Assembly (NCBI GenBank): GCA_004194705.1
Contig: SADC01001176.1
Span: 372,001 to 436,000, forward strand
Direction: 5' to 3'
Source of the DNA: Ditylenchus dipsaci
Lineage: Eukaryota; Nematoda; Chromadorea; Rhabditida; Anguinidae
DNA length: 64,000 bases
Shown: piece by piece, positions 45,043 to 56,100 of the stretch
Layout: every line of letters starts with the position of its first letter
Numbering within the stretch: position 1 is the first letter of the stretch
Position numbers and translations under genes: made by a program
The notes under the pieces: generated by a model
What the model was told of the DNA's origin: nothing
What the model saw: the letters and a program-made list of their open reading frames with translations, nothing else
Databases searched by the model: none

Positions 45043-46246
45043 TACAGTAGCGAAAAAAGTGATGACTCAAGCATAAGTTTTGCGTATTTTGCTTCATATC
45101 TCCCGACTACATGCATTCTTTGATTTAACATATATAAGCAAGAATGATCGCCGGAATCTCAGCTACATTTTGAGTACAAATACATATATGTATGATAAGG
45201 AATCAGAAACTTTTTAATTGTTTTTGAAAATGCACTCAAATTTTGAGGCGGAAAAAAGTGATGACTCAAATCCTTTTCTATTGATGTTTCATCGTCATTT
45301 TATGTCTATGGCCAATTTTAAATGTTTATTCGTAAGCCCTGTTTCTCAGCTACAATTTGGAATGTCAAACTTACTTTTATAATTATTCTCGGAAAAGTTA
45401 TGACCATCAAGATAAAAGTGTCGATTTCTAGTCAAAATAAAGGAAAATCCAAGGAAAATGACTGTTTAGACACATAAATAATAGCTTTTCTCAAAAAAAT
45501 GTTGATGAAAAGATAACATTCAATGCACCATTCGAAATCTCTTTGATTTCTCTACACAATGACATGTTGACTGCTTTTTTAGAAAAATACAGCGCTGAGA
45601 AACGGACGGTTAAATTTCGACAAGACAAAAAACCCCTGTTTTTGCCTTATTTTTAGCCTTTTTGTCTTGTCGAAATTTAACCGTCCGTTTCTCAGCGCTG
45701 TATTTTTCTAAAAAAGCAGTCAACATGTCATTGTGTAGAGAAATCAAAGATCTTTCGAATGGTGCATTGAATGTTATCTTTTCATCAACATTTTTTTGAG
45801 AAAAGCTATTATTTATGTGTCTAAACAGTCATTTTCGTTGGATTTTCCTTTATTTTGACTAGAAATCGACGCTTTTATCTTGATGGTCATAATTTTCCTA
45901 GAATAATTATAAAAGTAAGTTTGACATTCCAAATTGTAGCTGAGAAACAGGGCTTACGAATAAACATTCAAAATTGGCCATAGACATAAAATGACGATGA
46001 AACATCAATAGAAAAGGATTTGAGTCATCACTTTTTTCCGCCTCAAAATTTGAGTGCATTTTGAAAAACAATTAAAAGTTTCTGATTCCTTATCATACAT
46101 ATATGTATTTGTACTCAAAATGTAGCTGAGATTCCGGCGATCATTCTTGCTTATATATGTTAAATCAAAGAATGCATGTAGTCGGGAGATATGAAGCAAA
46201 ATACGCAAAACTTATGCTTGAGTAATCACTTTTTTCCGCTACTGTA
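45043..46246. mobile_element. 1.2-kb palindromic mariner-like element
   Basis: Flanked by TA; ends CAGTAGCG(G)AAAAAAGTGAT and complement. Arms of nearly 600 bp are almost identical, centred near 45645. ORFs are arm translations. It resembles palindromic Tc1/mariner MITEs. Confidence 0.8.
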
Positions 46247-46492
46247 TATGAATTTGGCATTTTCGAAAAGAGCCAACACAAAAACTGCATTAAACTGACT
46301 TGAGATGGTTATGATGTTACGGCGTTTCGACTATCCGATTTGTTCCCCGGTATGATCTGACCAGAGAGGATTCTAACTCATTTTTTTGTCACGTGATATA
46401 GTCATTTATCTGTGCCAAAAACATTTACGTGGTATAAAATTTAATACTCCAAGTGCATCCCCTCCCCTGAAAAGTATGAGTTCTCTAACCAT

Positions 46493-46969
46493 GTTTAGGC
46501 CAGGATTGGCAAGCGCCGGCGAAGCGCCGGCTTCGCCGGCAAAAATAGGCGCCGGCGCTTATATTAAGCGCCGGCAAAATAAGCGCCGGCGCTTCTAAGC
46601 GTCGGCGCTTCTAAGCGCCGGCGCTTATTTTGCCGGCGCTTAATATAAGCGCCGGCGCCTATTTTTGCCGGCGAAGCCGGCGCTTCGCCGGCGCTTGCCA
46701 ATCCTGGTTGTACTTCCTTTACAAACTTATGGCAGCTAGACAGATTATAAATGTGGAATTCACTTACAGAATTAAGCGCCGGCAAAGCGCTTTTTCTTAA
46801 TCTTTTCGGCGCTTATCCGGCGCTTGCTAAGCGCCTTTTTAAGCGCCGGCGCTTAGCAGGCGCTTAGAAAGCGCCTGCTAAGCGCCGGAAAAATTAAGCG
46901 CTGGCGCTTCGCCGGCGCTTCACCCGGCGCTTATAAGCGCCGGCGCTTAGGTACAATCCTGGTTTAGGC
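46493..46969. mobile_element. GC-rich foldback with AAGCGCCGGCGCTT units, 8-bp TSD
   Basis: Element 46501-46961 flanked by GTTTAGGC (46493-46500, 46962-46969). Ends CAGGATTGGCAAGCGC and, inverted, CAGGATTGTACCTAAGCGCC, a CAGG start typical of hAT. The body is dense AAGCGCCGGCGCTT-type palindromes, very CpG-rich in an AT-rich region. A complete shorter copy ends at about 46709. Confidence 0.8.
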
Positions 46970-47328
46970 TTAGAGAGCTCATATTCTTTAGGAAGGGGGG
47001 CACTTGGGGCGCTGTCGTTTTTTTCGCACTGGAAGCTGGGCAAAAAATCTATGCAGACAAACATTCAAGGAATCCTTTACCTTGGTTGCATATATTTTAT
47101 ATATTTTGTCTATACTTTGAAAAAAAATCGGACCGTCTAGGCACCGGCATGTATGAACAGAGGTTTAATACCATTTGTGCTACTTTCTGCCATTGTACCA
47201 TTTGTGACCAGGACGTCAGAGTTTTTCCGAATTGCAACCTCTCCCATCAATATGCTCACAGTTGACAGACCAATATTTATTTATCGTTCGAAAAGGTAAC
47301 AACAACAATGTATTCAACAAAACTACAA
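46970..47328. other. Intergenic, 3' flank of PTRHD1
   Basis: Contains the minus-strand AATAAA-type signal at about 47275-47281. Nothing else recognised. Confidence 0.4.
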
Positions 47329-48465
47329 TTATTTGTACAATTGAAGATGCTTCATTAATGGTCTGATAAAGTCACGAGAATAAGGCTTGACACAAATGCA
47401 CACCGCCATGTTGTCTTCAATCCACACTTTGTGATCCACATTTGCTTCTTCCAGTTTCTTTGCTTCTGCTAATAGCTCTGCTTCATTTTCCACCTGAATG
47501 TAAAAAGATGATATAAGTGAGAGTTCCAAATTTTCGTAAGGAAGATAGTCGAACCTCAATACAATGACCACCAACAAGTTCGACCCACCGTCTAACACAG
47601 TTTTTATTATAATTTACAAAGTCATTTGAGTTTTTTAAGATCTGGTCTTACACACCAGATTTTTCTGATTGCGTTTCAAAAAGCTGAAGTTTTTTGATAA
47701 AAAGCGAAATTGTGGTATAACGACCAGGACTGTCAGTTGTATTAGGGTTCAAGTTACTTAAAAATATTTGACCCATCTGTGTGATACTTAAACAGGAGAC
47801 CCGACTACAGAAAATTCTTAAACCATAAACAATTTTTTATGGTTTACAGTACAGTCTACAGTTGTTGTCTACAGTTACAGTCTACAGTCGACGATATATA
47901 TGATATACACCCAATGACCAAGAATAGCGGCTATATCGGGTGTGTTATCATGTAAAATTAAAGTCAATCGTCGACTTTAAACGAGTGATAATTTAACACC
48001 GCCATTCAGATTAGTAGAAGGTAGTTCCGGCTGCAACAGACTACTGTTCAATGCCTTTAGGGTGAGAGCTTAACAGACCACAACAAGTCGGTTCTTCAAA
48101 AAGGTCTTATGTGGTAAGTGTTACATCGAGACTCGACTTTATAGCCACGAAAATTAAAAACAAAGGAAACTAACCCTGAGCGTGACCTTGTGCATGCTGT
48201 CCTAAAAGTAAATGAGCTGAGACGAACTTTTTTTTAGAAATTTTGTGAGAAATTACCAAGTCTTCCATGTAGGCCACAACTTCTGGATCTTCTCGGTACT
48301 TCCAAATGCAAGCTAGAATATGAATTTTTCTGAAGTGCTTCTGGCTATGCTTTTTGAAATCACCTGTACTAGCATGCCCGATTTGCGTGAAGACTGCTCC
48401 AAGGGTCCACTTTAGTTCTTTTAAAGATCGGCACGAAGTATCATATAGACGACTCTGTTGGACAT
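47329..48465 (-). CDS. PTRHD1: PTRHD1, peptidyl-tRNA hydrolase-2 domain protein
   Basis: Small cytosolic member of the PTH2 family; the family hydrolyses peptidyl-tRNA, though PTRHD1's own activity is debated. Exons 5' to 3': 48465-48364, 48312-48257, 48201-48175, 47493-47329; about 116 aa (human 140). Recognised: start MSNRVVYMILRADL, LKWTLGAVFTQIGHAS, DPEVVAYMEDL, DSMHKVTLRVENEAELLAEA, VDHKVWIEDN, VCICVKPYSRDFIRPLMKHL. The frame changes by one base near 48424, in the T/A run between ADL and LKELKW; one missing base restores the family pattern. An acceptor ends 8 nt before the ATG. The last intron is 680 bp. Confidence 0.88.
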
Positions 48466-49833
48466 TATGTTGCCTAAAATTTATGATATACAAAAATGTC
48501 TTTGCAAAGTTCTACACATTTTTGTCCACAGAGATATTAGCGATCAAAGGTGTAAACATGATTGCAAAATTTTTCCTGACGAGAGGGGCTAAAAAGGCTA
48601 AAAAAATCTTCACGGGAGGGATAATCCTTATTGAAAAATCCTGATGGGTTGGGCTACAGCTCGGCTACCCCCACCCTGGGTACGCCAATGTTACCGATAA
48701 AGGTTTAATTACAAGAATTTTTTCCCTGCTGCAAAAGACTTTTTTTGCTGCAAATATTTTTGCTGCGAAAAGACTGTTTATTGCTGCAAATAGACTTTTG
48801 CTGCAAATTTTTTTTGAAAAATATTTTAAAAATATTTCTTGCAGCGAAAAAAGCCCTTAGGATCAGTTTAGAGATCAAAAATTACAAAAAATGTAATCGA
48901 TTGCAAATCATCGATTATTTCGATAAGATTTGTGTAATCGATTGCAAAATTTCGAATCTTTTATTTGCAATCATAGTGGGGAGCTCGTCCGCCGGGCCCG
49001 TCCCGTCATCGTCTCGTCCTGGACGGCACCGAAAAATGGACGGTCGGACGACCGGAGGCGGGTGAGAAAGAGGAGAACGGCCGGCAGAGGGCGAATTGGA
49101 CGGTACGGCTAAGGACGGAATCATTCAATCCAAAAAAGCCATTCAACAACCCATTTAAAAAGGCCGACAATATCCTTCTGCACCTGAGGTGACCATAACT
49201 GAAGACATCTCATTTCATGCAACAATGTCTGATAATATTTTGAAATATTCAAGAAAATGGCTGACAATGCATTCTTACAATTACCTTTTTCTTTTCTGCC
49301 GAAATCTTGATTTTTCGAAATTGAAAAAGTCACTTTTAAACTTTTTTATGTATTTTTTAATTTGTAAGCAACGCCGTAATTATTTGAATCATAAGTTTTT
49401 TTTCCGATTTCTGCAAGTTCAGAATTCAATGAGGAAATGCCTACATTCTCAGATAAATTCTCATTTTCAATATGATCATTTTTTTGACGCATGTGCGTGT
49501 TTTGAAGAAAAAACATGCTTCAGTCCTCCCTGTTGTTTTTTTGCAGCATTTTTTTCAAAAGTCTTTTCGTACAAAATAAGAGAGCTTCACAAATTCAAAA
49601 AATGATAGATTATCAAGGCCTTGGACGCTAATCTAATCTTCATGCACTCATATTCATTTTTATTTGAATTTTAACAAAAATGGCATTCGGATTTAATGCC
49701 AATTTTAAATTTATGTAATATATTTTTTCAAAAAATAAATTTATTTATTTATTCACAAGTTAAAATTTCTAGTCGGAAGAAGAAAAAGTTTTGAAAATCA
49801 CCTCACCAAATTGTCTTCCATAAATTGTTCAAC
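48466..49833. other. Intergenic with GC-rich island
   Basis: Includes short CTGCAAATATTTTTGCTGC repeats (48720-48850) and an isolated GC-rich, purine/pyrimidine-biased stretch at 48975-49125 unlike its surroundings. The 49189-49605 open frame is AT-rich and lacks coding character. Confidence 0.35.
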
Positions 49834-51767
49834 ATGGCTGAAGTAGATTTTGATAGCCAGCTCAGAAAGGTATGTTTTTGAACTGAACCTGAAAGTGAAA
49901 AATGAGTTATTTTCAGGCATTCCAAGACCTGCAGTCCCAAATTGTTGAAAATAGAGAGAAGCAAAAAAATGCAGAGGCCATGAAGAATGCTATGAAACAA
50001 GTATTTTTAACACTTTTTTAAAGCATAATCTTTTAACTTGTTGTAGAACATCCGGATCGCTTCAGTGGTCAAGGGCCAACTTGAGCTCATCCCTCGCGAT
50101 CGAACGGTTAATTGCAGAAATTACCTCATTATTTTTTTAAATTTATAATATTTTTTCAGGTATATCGCACTGTTGGAAGGTATGATTGTTTTGGGTTACA
50201 TGATATGAAGTTTCCATACTTTCAATTAGGGTTGCATTCGGTCGGTTAACGAGGGTTTTCGACCAATAAACCGAAACCGAGAACCGGTCTCAGAAAAACT
50301 GGGAAAAGCGAAAACCGAGCTTAGCAAAATACCGGTTTATTTACGACAAAAATTAACCAAAAAACCGGGTACAGGTGGGCTAACCGACCGAAAATTTTAA
50401 AAAAACCGGAACCAAAAACCGGCTTTGAAAATATCGGTTTTTTAAAACCGAATAATCTCAAAAAACCGACCGAACGCAAACCTACTTTCGATATTTAGAA
50501 TCTTCCTCCAAGAGACCGTCGACTCTGAAATCGAGCGTCAAGCCAAGGTGCGTGGTTTTCACTGTCGTTCTTATATTTCAATTGTTTTTTGGTTTCAGGA
50601 CGTGCAACAAGCCACTGAGAGAATCGCCACAATCGATAAGCAAAAGGTTGGGTTATCTGTGATCATGGGCGTAGCTAGAAAATCAAAAAAATCTGACGGG
50701 AGACGAAAAGAGGAACCATAGCCATTTTACCCACACCGCTTTTCAATTTTGACTAGCAAAAAACTCTGACGGGTGGTGGGGAGCGATCAATTAAAATTTT
50801 GGTGACACTATAGAATGCCCACCCCAGCTAGCGCAAAATTTACTTTTTCTCAATGGAAAGGACCCGTTTCATATTGTTTCTCATGCTCTGAAACGGCATA
50901 GAAACACTTTGGTTTCTGAGAGATCGAAATTTTTTTTCGATTTGCCTAGGTCCTCCAAGCTGAGATATTTAGAAAAATTCAAAAATATACTTTTTTATTC
51001 CCGCCAAAACATTTTCATAAGGAATTAGGGCTGTCTTGGGTGAAGAAAGGAATAAAGGAGGCCACTTTGATGGCACAACCTTGAAAGAGCGAATTCTGGA
51101 CAATCTCGGGTGATTTTCAACATGGGCCGTGGCAAAAAGAGATTCTATATGCATTTAATGATCAAGAGTCTTGCCCGTAATTATGCCCTTTCGGGGGCGC
51201 ACGGGCTTGGTTGCTTGGGGTTGAGATGCGCACACACACACATACCTGAGACACAAATCTATCAAAAATGACTCAGGATGTAAAAAACATATGTATACCA
51301 GAGTTCCTATATACGGTAGGCCCCAGAGAGCAAAGACCTGTTCAAAATATATCATTTTTGCCTTCAGGAGTTGATTTTGGATCATTTTTCAAAGATACCG
51401 AGTATGGGGGTGGGGCGGAACTATAAAGTACCAAATGTTTAAAGTTCAGATACTTTAATTCTCTTAGTTAAAAGTTTTCGAAATTATGGTACAAAGAGCG
51501 CGTCTACGATAAATAAGTGTGAAAAATGTACAAAAAATGCCAAAAAAGGGCCTGAAATTTTTGAATATTGGATATTGCTGATATAAGAGCTCAGCCTATC
51601 CGTAAAAACAGATCATCGATCTAATTTTAAAAAATCGGAAAAGTCTGTAACAGTTTAAAAGTGTTATAAATTCTTAAATCCATCTTTATTTCCAGGAATA
51701 TCTCGAGAAAAGCGTTCAAGAATCCGAGAAAAATCTTCGTGAATTAATCCAGAGCAGAAAAGTCTGA
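49834..51767 (+). CDS. PFDN1: Prefoldin subunit 1
   Basis: Beta-type subunit of the hexameric prefoldin chaperone that delivers actin and tubulin to CCT. Exons: 49834-49869, 49917-50000, 50047-50106, 50160-50179 (20-nt micro-exon), 50499-50547, 50599-50646, 51696-51767; 122 aa, the same length as human. Pattern: N-terminal coiled coil (DSQLRKAFQDLQSQIVENR), beta-hairpin region (RDRTVYRTVGRIFLQE), C-terminal coiled coil (YLEKSVQESEKNLREL). No frame breaks. Introns 4 and 6 hold repeats. Confidence 0.93.
50228..50485. repeat. Inverted repeat with CGGTCGGTTAAC ends in prefoldin intron
   Basis: The left end GGTTGCATTCGGTCGG pairs with CCGACCGAACGCAAACC on the right; CCGGTTT-type units lie between. 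Similar sequence occurs at 28620-28720. The element reaches to within 15 bp of the exon 50499 acceptor. Confidence 0.6.
50647..51695. other. Prefoldin intron 6 with dispersed repeat
   Basis: Contains the ATGCGCACACACAC...GTAGGCCCC segment (about 51200-51320), also near 40010 and 61725, and a fragment related to 26137-26618. Confidence 0.45.
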
Positions 51768-51821
51768 AAATTTATTCGTTTGTTCAACTCCTGTCATACA
51801 ATTGTTTCGTTGTGTTTCTCA

Positions 51822-51827
51822 AATAAA
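51822..51827 (+). promoter_or_regulatory. Polyadenylation signal of PFDN1
   Basis: AATAAA 55 nt after the stop codon. Confidence 0.6.
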
Positions 51828-53128
51828 GTGTTCTATAACCTCTAGTCCGTACAATTATAAAATACTTTGCTATTTGGGAATCTAATTCCACTAGGGTTTT
51901 GGTCAGTCAGGAATTTGTCTTTCGCCTTTATCAGCGCTTTGATCTTCAAACAACAGCAAAGTTTTGGTTGCAACCAGAGAAAAGGCAACTCGTTGTAATG
52001 TTTTTGCTTGGAGTTGCTGATTTTTTCTTGACATTTTATCCTGTTGGAACACTAGAAGGAGTTTTGACTGTTGCATTAGCGCTGATTCAGAACAAAACTT
52101 TTAATAATAATTTGTAGTATTTTATGTTAATCAGCCAAACGATTATTAATTTTAGTTTGCTCTTGTTTGCTTTTATTGTTTCTTTGTTTGCGGTATTGAT
52201 TTTTGGTGGTTTTTACATAGAGACATTGTTTTTGCAGGGTTTCTAAACTGATTAGTATTTCACATACTATTGTGATTACTGAAAAAGCGATTTTGGAAGC
52301 GGTTAAATCTTTTTTCTATCGCGAAAAAAATTATAGCCAGACCACTTTTATTGTCGCTGATAGACTTTTTTCTGTAACCAAAAGTAAAACTTTTGTTAAA
52401 CAGAGAAGGCTCTACTTTTTGGAGAAACTAATTTTTTGGAGGAACTTTTTGGATTCCACTTTTGTTGGGCTTTGAGTGCCACAAATAAGGATTTTGACGT
52501 TAAATTTCAAAAATTCTAAAGATTTAAGGTCTCAAATATTGGCTAAATCTAAATAACTAAATAAATGACGTTTGGAAGCTCTGTGTTAACGTCTTTACAC
52601 AAAGCACCACACTTGAATTTGACACATTTTTACGAAATACTCCGGCTAAATAGAACCTGAGCCCCCACTCACTTGAATCTGAGTACAGCATTCCTACCAC
52701 CTTCTCCCCCCCCCCCCCAGTCATATCAGCTTAGGGGTACCCAGGTAAATTATTTTTGAAATTTTTTTAATAATCTTTTTTTTTTGTATAAGCATGATAA
52801 ACAAATGTTTTTTGAAAAAATTTGTTTTTTCACTTGGTGCTTGTGCTCTGATAGTCTACAATGGCTTTCCAACAGGGCCTTTTTTCATACCATGGCTAAA
52901 ATTTTAAAATGAACCAAAGCAGGACTTTTAAATTTGGACGAGAGTAAACCTGGGATATGACTCAGGTTCTGAATTCGACGGGTTAATGGTTGGATTAGTT
53001 TCTGTGTTTTGTTGTTTTTATAAGTCATTTTGACTTTTCATTTACATCGTGAAGAAGTTGTCAATTATTTTGGTAACATATGGTTTAAAAAAAACATGAT
53101 AAGACCAAATTTCCAGAAAGCGAGTAAA
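51828..53128. other. Between PFDN1 and UAP1; unassigned ORF
   Basis: An open frame at 51899-52117 (+) has a hydrophobic segment (QLVVMFLLGVADFFLTFYPV) but no family match or ATG near its start. Nothing else recognised. A 3' splice acceptor ends at 53116, 12 nt before the UAP1 ATG. Confidence 0.3.
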
Positions 53129-56100
53129 ATGACTGTGGACAGTATGCTTCCTGAGCTTCAGGCATTCTCGGCGACCAGTCTCACATTCTTACCTACTGGA
53201 ATGAGCTATCAGATTCTGAAAAGAAGTCACTTGGTGAGCAGGTCAAGAAGTTGGACGTGTCCACCATGAATAATGCTTTCAAAGAGACACTCAAACCCAA
53301 AACCATCCTCAATTTGAATGAGGTTTCCAGGGTCTCTGAAGATAGGTGGGTTTCTCATAATTCCATTCTTTTTTATTTTTTAAGTTTCAGGTGTGTTGAC
53401 CGGAGCAGTCTAACTCCTAAAGAGCGCGAGAATCTATTCAGCAAGGGTAAGTTTTTGGCAGAATTTTCTTCCAAATACAGTCGACTCTGTCAATAAGGCA
53501 TGCCCAAAAAGTTCGTTCCAGCTTTGGGTCCGACACTTTTTTTTTAACCTAACTCTAGGAGCTTTTTGCTTAATTTAATTCATCAGCCTAGTGCAATAAT
53601 CGGAATCCTTGCAATTTTTCACACTGGGCTTAGCGAAAGAACTTGGCGAATTTCATTCAGCAAATAGCTCCGAAATTTTGGGTAAAAAGTGTCGGACCCT
53701 AGGTGGGAACGAACTTTTGGGTGTGCGTTATTAACAAAGTCGACTGTATATTGGAAAACTTTGATTCAGGGCTGAAAGCCATCTCGCAAGGACAAGTAGC
53801 TGCTATTGTGCTCGCTGGAGGTCAAGCAAGTCGCCTAGGCGCTGACAAACCCAAAGGAGTGCTTAAACTGGGCATCAACATCAACAGTAAGACTGACTCT
53901 CTCTTCTACATCCAAGCCTGCAGAATTGTGCACTTGCTAGAGCTGGCCAAAAACGCCTACCCTGATTCCAAACCATCTATGCCTTGGTAGGCTTTACTTA
54001 TTCAGACAACTTTTTCAAACCTGGGTCAACTAAATGGCCCTGTATGTGTTTAGCCAGTTTTTGAAAAAATAGGGTCACTATTAGACGCCCGGTCTTTTAG
54101 AAAAAAATTGTCATAAAAATGTCGAACATTTTTTGCCTTAGTCTCCAAGCTGATTTTTTTAGGCTAGATAGGGAACTGAACACATATAGAGCAGAAAAAA
54201 GTCGCGAATTGACATTCATCCCGGCAAAAATCATAATTACGGCCTCCACCCAGGGATTTCCCCCCACCAAAATTTTTAGGATCCAACGTCATTCCTACCG
54301 CTCATGAAAAATTTACTCATATAGCCCACCGTGACCATCCGTGGTCAGAAAAATTAAAGTATTTAACCAACTTTTTTTCGTCTTTTACTTATCTCAATAT
54401 AGTGTTTGGGAGGGAGGGCGTCTGTCGCCAACTTTGAGTGGTCCCATTGAGCACTCGAGAACTTTTTTCTGCGCAGTATTTTAATAAGCAAGTTTAGTCT
54501 CATTGGAAAGTCCTTTCGACGGCTGAAGACTTTTTATTATAAGATTTGAATATTTTGAAATTTCGCCTATTGAAGTAGAAAAATGGGTGTTTTATGGGGA
54601 AATCTCTTGAGTGTTTCCGTAAAAACAGGATAAAGGCGCCGATAGACGCCTATGTCCCTTTTATTTCAGTATTAAAAGGGGGAAAGCCATTTAGGTTCAA
54701 AAAAGTGGCTTTCATGGCGCAGTGTGTAAGCGTTCGCGCTTTTTGGCCCAAAATGGTGTTTTTTTAGTGTTGCAGGTTCATTCCCACGTGGTGGCACACT
54801 ATTTTTTTGGCTTGTTTTACCAGTTTAGAGGTAATTAGACTTTTTGACGTCAGATTCGGATTCAGCGACCCAAATTACCCCTAAAAATGATCAAATACGC
54901 CAAAAAAATAGTGTGCCACTACGTGGGATTGAACCTGCAACACTAAAAAAACAATATTTTGGGCCAAAAAACGCGAGCACTTTCGCACTGCGCCATGAAA
55001 GCCACTTTTCAAACCAAAATGGCTTCCCCCACCCCTTTTAAAGGGCCATGGCCACCTGTTTTGAATCGTCCTCCGCCAATTCGAATTTTTTCGCCTAATT
55101 ATTTAACTTCTGTGCTAATTTTTCAGCTTGGTTTCTAACAAAACAAGGCCTAGAATTTAATTTTAGGCTTGGTTGTGTTAGAAACCAAGTTGAATAATCC
55201 GTAAAGAAGTTTAATGATTCAGAAAAAATTGAATTGGCGGGGACAACCGTTGTCGGAGACGGCAATGGCCCTTTAAGGAAACAATGGCGTCTAAAATCGT
55301 TTTAAGCAATTTTTCAGACTGCTTATTCTTACAAAAATATCGCATGAATTCTTTGCGCGTGAAAAAAATCCCCCTCGTAGAATTCCTCCCGTAGCCAAAT
55401 CTCCCGTTTTTTTGCAAAAACTACTAATGAAAAAGATCGTAGTATCCTTTTACAGGCTAATCATGACCAGTAAGTCCACCTTTGCTGACACCAAGGAACA
55501 CATTGCTGAAGTGATTGAAGAGACCGGCTTAAAAAAGGAGGATGTCTTGATTTTCTGCCAGAACGAAATCCCTGCTTTGACATCAACGGCAAATTCTTGC
55601 TCAAGACCAAAAGCACCATTGCTACTGCTCCAGGTTAGCTTGAATATTCATTTTTTACACTGAAATTTCGATTTCTAGATGGCAATGGGGGAATCTTCTT
55701 TGCCATCCGACCATTGCTGACTATTCTGAAGGAGCGAGGTGTGAAGCATACCCACGTCTATTGTGTGGACAATGTGCTGGTAAAAGTGGCCGACCCCTAC
55801 ATGATTGGTGCTTGCATCGAGAAGGAGGCGGATTGTGCTGCTAAAGTAGGGTTTATTGGTATTTTTCACGAAAAAAAGGGTCATGGATGATTTTTTCGGG
55901 TTAAAATTGAAATTCCTACCTTCTTACTCGGCAGTAGCCACTAACTTTATTCCTCGGTTGAAAAACATTGCAGTTGGTGTCATATTGTAGCTTAGAAAAA
56001 GGCCTAATAAATAAGTTATTTGCTTGCTACTCGTGATTTAAAAAAAAGGTAAATAAAAAATCTAAAAAATCAGGTCAGTTTGCACTTTGAAGCCAGATTT

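Noticed and set aside
45238..46208. ORFs within the 1.2-kb palindrome
   Set aside because: They appear mirrored on both arms and follow the repeat, with no coding signature.
49189..49605. 138-aa plus-strand ORF as a gene
   Set aside because: Phe/Lys/Asn-rich composition expected of AT-rich DNA, no family match, no splice or start context.
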